Below, one piece after another: positions 32,476 through 39,398 of a stretch of DNA of 39,398 bases. Below the pieces are notes generated by a model. It worked only from the letters and a program-made list of their open reading frames with translations. It did not search any database and had not been told where the DNA came from. Source of the stretch: Streptomyces sp. UNOC14_S4 (GTDB taxonomy: Bacteria > Actinomycetota > Actinomycetes > Streptomycetales > Streptomycetaceae); NCBI RefSeq assembly GCF_020740835.1, contig NZ_JAINFC010000009.1:1-39398 (forward strand), written 5' to 3'. The translations under genes and the position numbers were made by a program. Each line of letters begins with the position of its first letter. The first letter of the stretch is position 1.

Positions 32476-32871
32476 GCACCGGTCGCCGTGGTGCGCCCGC
32501 GCCACGGCCGCCGTCGCGCGAGCGGTGCCCTGGAGGGCGAGGTGCTCGCCGTGCTGCAGCAGGCGGCGGGCCCGCTGACGCCGCGCGAGGTCCAGAGCGG
32601 CCTCGCGGGCGAGCTGACGTACAGCACGGTGGTGACGATCCTCTCCCGGCTGCACGGCAAGGAGGTGCTCTCGCGGACGCCGCGGGGGCGCGCCTACGCG
32701 TACGCGCCGGTGGCGGACGAGGCGGGCCTGGCGGCGCGGCGCATGCGGAAGGTCCTGGACGGCTCGGCGGACCGGGAGGCGGTGCTGACGCGGTTCGTCT
32801 CGGAGCTTCCGCCGTCCGACGCGGCCGTGCTGCGCTCCCTGTTCACCAGCGCCTTCCCGCCCGCCCGCTGA
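32380..32871 (+). CDS. BlaI/MecI/CopY family transcriptional repressor
   Basis: 163 residues. The winged-helix domain (about 45-115) is typical: GALEGEVLAVLQQAAGPLTPREVQ, YSTVVTILSRLHGKEVLSR and RAYAYAPV, followed by a dimerisation helix and LTRFVSELPPSDAAVLRSLF. Such repressors bind TACA/TGTA operators and control beta-lactamases, PBPs or stress genes. ATG 32380 has RBS AAGGA with nine-base spacing; an upstream TTG at 32353 is less likely. The first 32 residues are eight tandem four-residue units (MDTP MDSP KDTL TDAS TDIP TDIS MDIP MDTG), an acidic tail outside the normal family fold. It is divergent from the PBP gene, its likely target, and no BlaR sensor is seen. Confidence 0.9.
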   Translation: MDTPMDSPKDTLTDASTDIPTDISMDIPMDTGAPVAVVRPRHGRRRASGALEGEVLAVLQQAAGPLTPREVQSGLAGELTYSTVVTILSRLHGKEVLSRTPRGRAYAYAPVADEAGLAARRMRKVLDGSADREAVLTRFVSELPPSDAAVLRSLFTSAFPPAR

Positions 32872-32889
32872 CCGGCGCCGGGCGCGGCC

Positions 32890-34533
32890 TCACCGCTCCG
32901 TTCGCGTCCTGACCGACCCGTCCGGGTTCAGGAGCAGCTTCCCCGGGTGGGGGTGGTCGAAGTCGAACATGTTCAGCAGGGAGCCCGCGCGGCTGTCGAA
33001 GGACGAGCCGCCGATCGGCGCCGTGTGCCAGTTCCACTCCACGAACCCGAGGACCGAGATCTGCTCGGTCGGGGTGTGGTCGACGGCGTTGACCTTGCTG
33101 TACGGGGAGAGCACCAGGAGCGGCAGCCGGGGCCCCGGGCCGCAGCGCCCGGGGAGGCCGCCGGCCGGTGCGGGACCCTGGTGGCAGGCCGGGCTGTCCA
33201 CGGCCCGGCCCTTGGGGCCCTTGCCGCTGTCGCGCGACCCGTTGAGCGGCTCGGCGTAGGCGTGGTCGTACCAGCCGTCGGAGTCGTCGTAGGCGATCAC
33301 GACGGCGGTGTGCCGCCACTCCGGCGCGCTCTGGATCCTGTTGAGCCACTCGACCAGGAAGTGCTGCTCGTCGAGGGGACCGGAGTAGCCCGCGTGGCCG
33401 TCCTGGTAGGCGGGGGCCTTGAGGAAGCTCACCGCGGGGAGCCGTCCCGCGCGCAGGGCCGCGTCGAAGTCGGCCAGGTCGTACTGATGGTTGGCCCGGC
33501 CGTCGTGGCCGATCTCGGCGACCGACCGGGGCGGCAGGTGGTGCGGGTTCGCGGTCGACGCGTAGTACTGGAACGGCGCGTGGTGCGGGCTGTAGTCGAT
33601 CACCCGGGCGCCGCCGGTGTTGGTGTGCGCGGTGCCGGAGCACTTCGCGTGGTGGCCGCTCCGGCCGTCCCAGGGGGTGCTGGGCCGGAAGCCGCCCTGG
33701 AACCAGCCCCAGGTGACGCCCTTCTCGTTGAGCCGGTCGCCGATGTTGGGCCCGGTGAGGGCGGCCAGCGGGCTCCGCGCGGTGCGGTCGGCGCCCGAGC
33801 AGTCGTCGTACGCGGGGTCCGGGTCGTTCACGACCGTGCCGAGGCCGTCGGCGCCGGGCGCGTACACGGCGTACGGGTCGGGTTTCGCGGTCCGCCGCGG
33901 GTGCTCGGTGCCGGAGGCGGGATCGGTGGAGAAGGCCCCGTGCGTCTGGCCGGAGACCAGGTTGAGCGCACCGGGGGTGGAGGGGCCGTAGGTGGTGCCG
34001 AAGGACCGGTCGTTCATGCTGAAGCGCTGGGCGTAGTTCCACAGGGCGGTGACGGTGTTCCCGTCGTAGTAGTCCATGACCAGGCCGGGCTCGCCGAACA
34101 GCTTGCCCGAGCACTTGCCCGAGTCGGTGTTCTGCACGAAGCGATCCGCCCGGCCGCCGTTCGCCGCGTACTGCTCGGGGCTGTAGGAGTGGTTCTGGTC
34201 GCAGGTCATGGCCTGGTGGGGGCCGAGCCGCTTCGGCGCGTACAGGTTGGGGTTCTTCGTCAGCAGGCCCGCGGTGCGGAGGTTGTCGACGCGTGCCGGG
34301 GTGCCGCGGGCGGCGGTGAAGCGGGTGCCGTCGGTGTTGGCGGCCCTGGGGTAGGTGGCGAAGTAGTGGTCGAAGGAGACGTTCTCGTCGAAGATCACCA
34401 CCAGGTGCTGGACGGGCGACGCGGTGTCCGCGGCGCGGGGGGCCGCGGGGCCGGTCTGTGCCACGGTGAGCGCGACGGCGCCGATGGCGGCGACGGCGGC
34501 GGGGCAGCGGGTGACGGCGGCGTTACGGGCCAT
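32890..34533 (-). CDS. Secreted phosphoesterase (phospholipase C/acid phosphatase family)
   Basis: 547 residues with an N-terminal signal peptide (MARNAAVTRCPAAVAAIGAVALTVAQTG). The phosphoesterase family phrases are VQHLVVIFDENVSFDHYFATYP, VMDYYDGNTVTALWNYAQRFSMNDRSFGTTYGPSTPGALNL (residues spread over the metal site), WGWFQGGF, SFLKAPAYQDGHAGYSGPLDEQHFLVEWLN and VVIAYDDSDGWYDH. Members hydrolyse phosphate esters or phospholipids outside the cell. ATG 34533 is preferred because GAGAGG lies just before it; GTG 34545 is in frame upstream. The gene follows efeB by 50 bp and probably shares its transcript, with a 14-bp repeat array between. It converges with blaI, and CCGGCGCCGG lies in the 18-bp gap. 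Link to phosphate or iron supply is inferred only. Confidence 0.88.
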   Translation of the reverse strand: MARNAAVTRCPAAVAAIGAVALTVAQTGPAAPRAADTASPVQHLVVIFDENVSFDHYFATYPRAANTDGTRFTAARGTPARVDNLRTAGLLTKNPNLYAPKRLGPHQAMTCDQNHSYSPEQYAANGGRADRFVQNTDSGKCSGKLFGEPGLVMDYYDGNTVTALWNYAQRFSMNDRSFGTTYGPSTPGALNLVSGQTHGAFSTDPASGTEHPRRTAKPDPYAVYAPGADGLGTVVNDPDPAYDDCSGADRTARSPLAALTGPNIGDRLNEKGVTWGWFQGGFRPSTPWDGRSGHHAKCSGTAHTNTGGARVIDYSPHHAPFQYYASTANPHHLPPRSVAEIGHDGRANHQYDLADFDAALRAGRLPAVSFLKAPAYQDGHAGYSGPLDEQHFLVEWLNRIQSAPEWRHTAVVIAYDDSDGWYDHAYAEPLNGSRDSGKGPKGRAVDSPACHQGPAPAGGLPGRCGPGPRLPLLVLSPYSKVNAVDHTPTEQISVLGFVEWNWHTAPIGGSSFDSRAGSLLNMFDFDHPHPGKLLLNPDGSVRTRTER

Positions 34534-34547
34534 GGGCGATCCCACCT

Positions 34548-34603
34548 CTCGTGCATCAGGTCTTGTGCATCAGATCTCGTGCATCAGGGCTCGTGCATCA
34601 GAG
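34548..34603 (-). repeat. 14-bp tandem repeat, 4 units, at the efeB 3' end
   Basis: Four units of CTCGTGCATCAGGT type (+ strand) at 34548, 34562, 34576 and 34590. On the coding strand each has CTGATGCACGAG, so each carries a TGATG stop-start overlap. The array spans the last codons of efeB and the leader of the phosphoesterase gene. Confidence 0.85.
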
Positions 34604-35906
34604 CGCGGCCGTACCAGTCCGCGCCGTCCCGCACCCCTGGCAGCGCGTAGAAGTAGCCGCCGCCGAACGGCGTGACGTAGTCGGTCAGCGGCTCGCCCGC
34701 CAGGCTCCGCTGGACGGCGGTGAACTGCCGCCGGAGGTCCTGCTGGTAGCAGCAGAAGAGCAGCCCCATGTCGAGGTTGCCGTTGGTGTCCGTGCCCCGG
34801 TCGTAGTTGTACGAGCGGCGCAGCAGCCTGCGGTCCTCGCTGCCGGGGGTGCGCGGGCCGGCGACGCGGATGTGGCTGTCGAGCGGGACGACGTCGCCCT
34901 TGGGGTCGTGGGCGTAGCGCGGGGCGTCGGTCTCGAGGTCGCCGTCGAGGGGTGCCCCGGTGTCGCGGCTGCGGCCGAGGATGCGCTCCTGCTCGGTGAG
35001 GGAGATCCGGTCCCAGAACTCGACGAGCATGCGGATCAGCCGCACCACCTGGTAGCTGCCGCCGTGCGCCCAGCGGGGTTCGCCCGTGTGCGGGCCGGCC
35101 CAGACGAGGCGGTCCATGAGGCGGGCGTCGCGGGTGTCGGGGTTGGCGGTGCCGTCCTTGAAGCCGAAGAGGTTGCGCGGGGTGCCGGAGGGGCGGGGCG
35201 GCGAGGTGAAGCCGTCGAGCCGCCAGCGGATCTGCAGGCCGCCGCGGGTGTGCCGCGTCAGGTCGCGCAGGGCGTGCAGCACGGTGTCCGTGGTGTCGGC
35301 GCACAGCTGGACGCTGAGGTCGCCGTGGCACCAGGCGGGGTCGAGGTCGTCGTCCGGGAAGGCGGGCATGGGCCGTAGCCGCCGGGGCGCGCCGCCCGCC
35401 AGCCCGAAACGGTCGTCGAAGAGCGAGGAACCGACGGCCACGGTGACGCGGAGATCGCCGTCGGCGGGGAGCTCGGGCCCGAGCAGGCCGGAGTCGGGGG
35501 GCGGGCCGGTGATGCCGATGGGCGGCGGGGTGCCGCCCGCCGTCAGGAAGCGGGCCCGCTCGGTGAGCGTCCGCAACAGCTCGACGAGCTCGCCGCGGCC
35601 CTCGGCCGTCACATCGAACGCCGTGAAGGCCGTGACACGGGCGGGTCGGGTGAGCACGGCCGCCTGGTGCGCACCGTGAAAGGGGCAGGGCGGCGGCGCG
35701 TACGGGGGCTGGAGCCGGGGTGCGGTGCCGTCGTCGGGAGCGCTGCCGGGAGCACTGTCAGGAGCGCTGTCGGAAGCGTCGCCGGTGCTGTCGGCGCGGG
35801 CCGGGAGCCGTCCGGTCACGGCCCCGCCGAGGCCCGCGGCGGCGCCGTGCAGCAAGGTGCGGCGGCGCGGTGGGGGCACGCGCCACGGGCCTGTCCTGCC
35901 CGTCAT
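34584..35906 (-). CDS. efeB: Dyp-type heme peroxidase/deferrochelatase EfeB
   Basis: 440 residues, exported by the Tat route: [19 protein letters not shown] has the twin arginine (residues 14-16). The Dyp signature GFKDGTANP (catalytic Asp251) is present, as is the heme ligand His345 in [11 protein letters not shown], plus [19 protein letters not shown] and [11 protein letters not shown]. It is an outside-facing heme peroxidase that works with EfeO in ferrous iron or heme-iron uptake. A linker after the signal is built from a 12-bp repeat (SAPD, SAPG units, 35737-35784). Its start overlaps the efeO stop by four bases, so the two are coupled. A partial fourth LMHE unit at the C-terminus comes from the 14-bp repeat array. 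Confidence 0.93.
   Translation of the reverse strand: MTGRTGPWRVPPPRRRTLLHGAAAGLGGAVTGRLPARADSTGDASDSAPDSAPGSAPDDGTAPRLQPPYAPPPCPFHGAHQAAVLTRPARVTAFTAFDVTAEGRGELVELLRTLTERARFLTAGGTPPPIGITGPPPDSGLLGPELPADGDLRVTVAVGSSLFDDRFGLAGGAPRRLRPMPAFPDDDLDPAWCHGDLSVQLCADTTDTVLHALRDLTRHTRGGLQIRWRLDGFTSPPRPSGTPRNLFGFKDGTANPDTRDARLMDRLVWAGPHTGEPRWAHGGSYQVVRLIRMLVEFWDRISLTEQERILGRSRDTGAPLDGDLETDAPRYAHDPKGDVVPLDSHIRVAGPRTPGSEDRRLLRRSYNYDRGTDTNGNLDMGLLFCCYQQDLRRQFTAVQRSLAGEPLTDYVTPFGGGYFYALPGVRDGADWYGRALMHEP
35737..35784 (-). repeat. 12-bp tandem repeat, 4 units, in the efeB linker
   Basis: Units GGAGCGCTGCCG, GGAGCACTGTCA, GGAGCGCTGTCG and GAAGCGTCGCCG (+ strand) encode Ser-Ala-Pro-Asp-type repeats between the Tat signal and the peroxidase domain. 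Confidence 0.85.
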
Positions 35907-37438
35907 GGCATTCTCCGGGGCTCGCAGAGGGTCGCGACCGACGCCAGGCGTTCCGCCAGGTCACCGATGGCGGCGTCGACGCGTCGGCGATCGGCCGGGG
36001 TGAGCCGGTCGAGCGGGGTCCAGTCGCCGTCCCCGTCCTCCTCGACCGGGCCGAACCGGTCGAGGAGGCGGGTCGCGTGGTCGAGGCGCCGGTCGAGCGC
36101 GGGCAGGTCCGGGTAGCGGCCCCGGAGCAGGGGCCGCAGGCGGCCGAGGACGGCGCGAGTGCCGTCGAGATGGGCGCGGGCGGTGGCGAGGCCGCTCCCG
36201 CTGCCGTGGTCGGTGCGGCCGGTCAGCTCGTGCTGCAGGGTGTCCTCCAGGATCTCGTGGGCACGCCGCCCGAGGTCGGCTGGGTCCATCCGGGTCCGGG
36301 ACCAGCGCTCGCGCAGCGCGTGGACATCGGAGGCGAGCCGGTGCGCGGCCACGCGCAGAGCGGGCCCCCGCTCGCCATGCCACAGGCCGTGCTCGACGCG
36401 GTGGAACCCGGTGAACCCGGGATCGGCGACACCGCCGGGAAGACCGGCCGTATCACCGTCGATGGCGCGCCCCGCATCACCGAAGGCGTCGTACGCGGCG
36501 CCCAGGCGCGCGTAGTCGAGGTGGGCGGGGAGCCAGGCCGCGCGAGCGGCGGCCCGGTCACCGCTGTCGACGGCCGCGCGGAGGACGTCCGTCGCCGTCA
36601 CGAGCCGGTCGATCCGCGCGGCCGCCCAGCGCTGGTAGTCCAGGGTCGGCGGTGTCAGCTCCTCCCGGGTCACGGGCAGCGCGGCAGGACCGCTGCTCTG
36701 CCCGGTGGCGGCGTCCCTCGCGGTGGCGTGGACACGCACGGCGGGGCCGAGGACGGGGTCCGCGTCCTCCGGCAGGCAGACGAACGCGTACGTACCCGGC
36801 CCGAGCCCCGCCATGAGCCGCCTGCGCGCGCCGGGCGCGATCCCCTCGACCTCGCCGAGAACGGCACCGGTACGCGCGTCCACGAGGTGGATGTCGGTGG
36901 GAGCGGCCGCCGTGTTGTGCAGGACGAACGTCTGGAGACCGGTGCGGGGAAGCGGCCAGGGGCGGCCGCAGGCGCCCGGCGACACCTCGACCACCGACGG
37001 CGGCGGCCCGAGCCGCACGGGGGCGGCCCCCGACGGCGCCGCCAGCACGAGCACTCCCCCGACGACCAGAACGAACCGGACCACGGTGCGCCGCGTACGC
37101 CTGCGGCCGGCCTTCGGCCCAGCGACGGACTTCGGCCCGCGGCCGCCCCCGGTTACGGTCACGGCCCCGGTCGCGGTCGCTGTCCCCGGTTCTGGCGGGG
37201 GCGGAGCCTCGGGTGTCGGCGATGGCGCGGCCCCGGTTCCCGGAGAAGGCGATTCCCCGGGTTCCGGCGAGAGGGGAGCCGGGGTATGGAAGCGGTCGCC
37301 GCGGAAGCCACCGGTACGGAAGGAAGAGACGCCGAAACGGCGGAAGGGAAAGACGCCGAAGCGGTCGATGCGGTCGGTACGGAAGAGAGAGGCGCGGAGG
37401 CGGTCGGCGCGGGAGCTGCGGGCGCGGCCGGGTGGCAT
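35903..37438 (-). CDS. efeO: Iron uptake system protein EfeO with long N-terminal extension
   Basis: 511 residues. A hydrophobic segment (about 118-137) anchors or exports the protein. After it come a cupredoxin-like domain (about 140-245; [27 protein letters not shown]) and an imelysin/M75-like domain (about 260-505). The latter has the metal motif HRVE (346-349) in [10 protein letters not shown] and [11 protein letters not shown]. It binds iron outside the membrane for the Efe system. Unusually, the signal segment is preceded by about 115 residues: a repeat of [21 protein letters not shown], then a Pro/Glu-rich and Arg-rich stretch. The start ATG 37438 is supported by a strong GGAGGGAG RBS. 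A later GTG (residue 93) would give a normal-looking protein but has no RBS. No efeU permease gene is visible. Confidence 0.88.
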   Translation of the reverse strand: MPPGRARSSRADRLRASLFRTDRIDRFGVFPFRRFGVSSFRTGGFRGDRFHTPAPLSPEPGESPSPGTGAAPSPTPEAPPPPEPGTATATGAVTVTGGGRGPKSVAGPKAGRRRTRRTVVRFVLVVGGVLVLAAPSGAAPVRLGPPPSVVEVSPGACGRPWPLPRTGLQTFVLHNTAAAPTDIHLVDARTGAVLGEVEGIAPGARRRLMAGLGPGTYAFVCLPEDADPVLGPAVRVHATARDAATGQSSGPAALPVTREELTPPTLDYQRWAAARIDRLVTATDVLRAAVDSGDRAAARAAWLPAHLDYARLGAAYDAFGDAGRAIDGDTAGLPGGVADPGFTGFHRVEHGLWHGERGPALRVAAHRLASDVHALRERWSRTRMDPADLGRRAHEILEDTLQHELTGRTDHGSGSGLATARAHLDGTRAVLGRLRPLLRGRYPDLPALDRRLDHATRLLDRFGPVEEDGDGDWTPLDRLTPADRRRVDAAIGDLAERLASVATLCEPRRMP

Positions 37439-37646
37439 GGGGGACTCCCTCCGGTCCGGGCGTCGGGCACGGCATGCTCGCCCATGCTCGTGGAACCGAC
37501 CCGCCCGGCGGAGCCACCGCCCTCGAAAGAGGGCATGGATTCACCCGCCCGGTGTCACGTCATGCCGCGCTCCTTCACATCGCGCCCACCTCGTCCGCTG
37601 CCGCGCTCCTTCGCATCGCGCCCATCCCGTCCGTGTCACCCCCCCG
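37439..37646. promoter_or_regulatory. Region between efeO and the NERD-like gene
   Basis: 208 bp without a convincing gene, upstream of efeO on the minus strand. It contains the efeO RBS and a pair of 33-bp direct repeats (37565-37597, 37601-37633). On the coding strand a GAAGGAG motif precedes ATG-ACG-TGA, a two-codon frame. I see no TTAGG-type iron box. Confidence 0.45.
37565..37633. repeat. 33-bp direct repeat, period 36
   Basis: Copies at 37565-37597 and 37601-37633 both begin CCGCGCTCCTTC and end CGTCCG, with about 30 of 33 positions identical. GTGTCAC flanks each copy on one side (37552 and 37633). They may be regulator sites for efeO or a duplication. Confidence 0.75.
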
Positions 37647-38360
37647 TCATGCCCACAGCCACACACGCCGGTTGCGGGCCACCGTGTGGATGCGGTCGGC
37701 GCGCCGTGGGTGCAGCACCCCGCCGGTTCTGCCGAGCGTGGTCGTCTCCGTCTCCTTCAGGACCCGTACGTCCTCCAGCGTCGGCGACACCTCCAGGCTC
37801 TCGGCGCCCACGAACACCAGCACCGGCCGCACCTGGACGGCGTAGCCGCATCCCCGCGACAGGACGAGCGAGGCCCGCGCCGCGTCGTGCCGGATCTCCC
37901 GTACGTACGGGCGCGGGTGCCGGTCCCGGGAGATGTGCACGACGGTCTCGCCGACCCGGATGCGGGCCTTGTGGGCGTCCTTGACCGCGATGCCGAAGAC
38001 ACCGCCGGGCCCGATGAGGAGGTGGGGTATGACCGAATCGCCCGGGAGGACGATGGAGTGGACCACTTCCCAGCCGCCCGCCGTCAGCGCCTCCAGCTCC
38101 GCTCCGACGGTCTGCTCGGCGGCGAGCGCCCGGCGCCAGGCGTCCTCGACGGGCCGTCGGCCGAGACAGCGGGCGAGCACCAGCGCGGCACGGCCGGTCC
38201 GGGACGTGTCGAGCCGGGCGCGGAGCGTCTCGCCGGGCCGGTTGGGGGCGAGGTCGTCGTCGGGCGGCAGGAACAGCCGCTCCGGGTCGAAGGCCTTCCC
38301 GTTCGCGCGCTTCTTTCCGTCAGTCCCGTCAGGCCGCTCGCGCACGCGCACCACCCCCAC
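37647..38360 (-). CDS. NERD-like domain protein of unknown function
   Basis: 237 residues. The middle part (about 80-165) matches the nuclease-related (NERD) fold: AEQTVGAELEALTAGGWEVVHSI, then IPHLLIGPGGVFGIAVKDAHK. In active family members the phrase is usually IDHVVIGPGGVFVIDTK; here the Asp is Pro112 and the second acidic residue is Ala125, although Lys127 is kept. It is therefore probably not a working nuclease. The C-terminal part has an alternating beta/alpha look (VRPVLVFVGAES) and ends RRVWLWA. No signal peptide or helix is seen. The start is GTG 38360, with GTG 38354 and 38351 as alternatives; no clear RBS. Context gives no function. Confidence 0.7.
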   Translation of the reverse strand: MGVVRVRERPDGTDGKKRANGKAFDPERLFLPPDDDLAPNRPGETLRARLDTSRTGRAALVLARCLGRRPVEDAWRRALAAEQTVGAELEALTAGGWEVVHSIVLPGDSVIPHLLIGPGGVFGIAVKDAHKARIRVGETVVHISRDRHPRPYVREIRHDAARASLVLSRGCGYAVQVRPVLVFVGAESLEVSPTLEDVRVLKETETTTLGRTGGVLHPRRADRIHTVARNRRVWLWA

Positions 38361-38416
38361 CCGCCATCTTGCCGCAGAAGCACGGGAACCAACCCGTCCG
38401 GCAGTCCGTTGGCGAA

Positions 38417-38455
38417 GTGAGGCCCCGCGACTTCCCCCCGATCGCGGGGCCTCAC
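38417..38455. terminator. Perfect 14-bp stem hairpin
   Basis: GTGAGGCCCCGCGA and TCGCGGGGCCTCAC pair perfectly around an 11-base loop. There is no T-tract. A factor-independent terminator is possible, but it lies before, not after, both neighbouring genes; a regulatory RNA structure or insulator is the alternative. Confidence 0.6.
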
Positions 38456-38606
38456 CAGTGCCCGGCGTGGCACGCGCGCCCCCGGGGTCCGGGGTGCGGA
38501 ACCGGTCAACGTACCAACCGCCCCGGCGGGCAAGGGCACCTTTCCCTTCGCCGTGACGCAGGCCACACGAGTGCCCCGAATCGCGGGAAGTCGGTGAAGG
38601 TCCAGG

Positions 38607-38629
38607 CCAGCCCCCGGTTCCGGGGCTGG
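38607..38629 (+). other. Hairpin upstream of the DUF4142 gene
   Basis: CCAGCCCC and GGGGCTGG form a perfect 8-bp stem around CGGTTCC, 80 bases before the DUF4142 start. It may affect leader-RNA stability. Confidence 0.5.
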
Positions 38630-38708
38630 GCCCGGCGGGTGGCGCCGCCGAACTCCCTCGCGGATCAGAGCCGAGGGCCTACCGTGCGGTGCCGCACGAG
38701 GAGGCATC

Positions 38709-39398
38709 ATGCGATCGTTCACCGGCACCGGCCTGGTCGTCACCGCGCTCACGGCGACCCTCGCCGCGCTGCTCTTCCCCGTCTGGTCGTACCGCGACCG
38801 CACGGGCACCGGGGCCGTCGACCTCACCGCCGGATCCGTGGCCACGCCCTTCGGCCCGCTGTCCGCGATGGACCGCGATTTCGTGGACCGCGTGCGGCTG
38901 GCGGGGCTCTGGGAGCTGCCCGCCGGGCAGCAGGCGGAACAGCGTGGCACCACGGCCGCCGTGCGGCGCGCCGGGGAACACCTCGTCGAAGGCCACACCG
39001 CCCTCGACCAGCACGTGCGCGAGGTCGCCGCGCGGCTCGGCGTCGACCTGCCCAGCAGGCCCAACGCCCAGCAGCAGAGCTGGCTGGCACGGCTCGACGC
39101 CGCGCACGGCGAGGCGTACGACCGGGAGTTCGCCAATATCCTGCGGCTCGCGCACGGCACCGTCTTCACCGTCGTCGCCCAAGTGCGGGCCACCACACGT
39201 AATTCCGCGGTGCGGGAGCTCGCCGACGACGCGAACGCCACCGTTCTGGACCACATCAAGATCCTCGAGGCCACCGGCCTGGTCGACTTCGACGCCATCG
39301 CGGCCGACACCAAGCCCCAGACCCTCCCGGCCACACCGAGCGCCCGCTCCCCCATCCGGCGCGACCCGCACCCCGGCTCCGGCTTCCCCACCTCTGTC
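38709..39398 (+). CDS. DUF4142 domain protein (runs off the window end)
   Basis: At least 230 residues; the frame is open to the last base, so the 3' end is missing. ATG 38709 follows a GAGGAGG RBS. An N-terminal signal segment (MRSFTGTGLVVTALTATLAA, then LLFPVW) precedes a helical DUF4142 domain: LSAMDRDFVDRVRLAGLWEL, EQRGTTAAVRRAGEHLVEGH, LDQHVREVAARLGVDLPS and LANIL-type helices, with LDHIKILEATG at about 180-190. The DUF4142 domain is a ferritin-like four-helix fold usually secreted or surface-attached; its role is unknown. The tail after about residue 195 is Pro/Ser-rich. It is divergent from the NERD-like gene and independent of the polysaccharide operon. Confidence 0.8.
   Translation, partial: MRSFTGTGLVVTALTATLAALLFPVWSYRDRTGTGAVDLTAGSVATPFGPLSAMDRDFVDRVRLAGLWELPAGQQAEQRGTTAAVRRAGEHLVEGHTALDQHVREVAARLGVDLPSRPNAQQQSWLARLDAAHGEAYDREFANILRLAHGTVFTVVAQVRATTRNSAVRELADDANATVLDHIKILEATGLVDFDAIAADTKPQTLPATPSARSPIRRDPHPGSGFPTSV

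Larger units (their letters stand above)
38361..38708. promoter_or_regulatory. 348-bp divergent intergenic region with two hairpins
   Basis: No gene is supported here. It separates the minus-strand NERD-like gene from the plus-strand DUF4142 gene and holds the two hairpins listed separately, plus a 6-bp palindrome GTGCGGTGCCGCAC (38684-38697) just before the DUF4142 RBS. I do not recognise promoter elements with confidence. Confidence 0.5.

Noticed and set aside
34548..34603. A CRISPR array at the 14-bp repeats
   Set aside because: The units are contiguous without spacers and far too short for CRISPR repeats; no cas genes are present.
32947..34650. A 567-codon plus-strand frame
   Set aside because: It lies opposite the phosphoesterase gene and shows no recognisable motif.
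37159..37536. A 125-codon minus-strand frame overlapping the efeO start
   Set aside because: It runs into efeO in another frame, is Pro/Ala-rich and has no good RBS; efeO has GGAGGGAG at its own start.
1..39398. tRNA, rRNA, riboswitch, integrase, transposase or attachment site
   Set aside because: I found no convincing cloverleaf, rRNA segment, known riboswitch core, or recombinase/transposase protein in any frame.

Overview
The window is high-GC (roughly 70% or more) actinobacterial DNA, most like Streptomyces or a close relative. GTG and TTG starts are common, ATGA/GTGA stop-start overlaps are frequent, G/C dominates third codon positions, TTA codons are rare, and REP-like GC palindromes, a Tat-exported Dyp peroxidase and BlaI/PBP pairs are present. 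All calls come from reading translations and motifs by eye; no database was searched.

Left two thirds (63-27842, + strand): one tightly packed operon of 21 genes for a Wzx/Wzy-type exopolysaccharide. A polyprenyl-phosphate sugar transferase starts the repeat unit. An AlgD-like nucleotide-sugar dehydrogenase makes a uronic acid. Three glycosyltransferases (two GT-B, one GT2) extend the unit. A flippase (Wzx-like), a polymerase (Wzy-like) and two Wzz-like co-polymerases with degenerate kinase domains move and polymerise it. Tailoring genes include AsnB (possible uronamide formation), a fused dehydrogenase/Gfo-Idh-MocA oxidoreductase, a heparinase II/III-like protein, a secreted beta-helix lipoprotein, a pyruvyl transferase, an RmlC-like epimerase and a class III aminotransferase. 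A compact CDP-sugar island (C-methyltransferase-like protein, RfbF, PIG-L deacetylase, NAD-dependent epimerase, DUF4910 protein) lies in the middle. In-frame TTA codons in four operon genes suggest control by the developmental tRNA bldA.

Middle (27860-32871): a PAP2 phosphatase (-) convergent with the operon; a divergent NodB-type deacetylase lipoprotein (+); a class A penicillin-binding protein (-) whose SxxK motif reads TAFT, separated from it by a perfect palindromic terminator; and a BlaI/MecI repressor (+) divergent from the PBP, with a TACA-N4-TGTA dyad between them.

Right end (32890-39398): on the minus strand, a phospholipase C/acid phosphatase-type phosphoesterase preceded by efeB (Dyp peroxidase) and efeO (no efeU is visible), then a NERD-like protein. 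A DUF4142 protein gene on the + strand runs off the window end. Recurrent 12-bp in-frame tandem repeats at gene ends and linkers, a 14-bp repeat, REP-like hairpins inside coding sequence and a 25-codon coupling ORF are the main unexplained structures.
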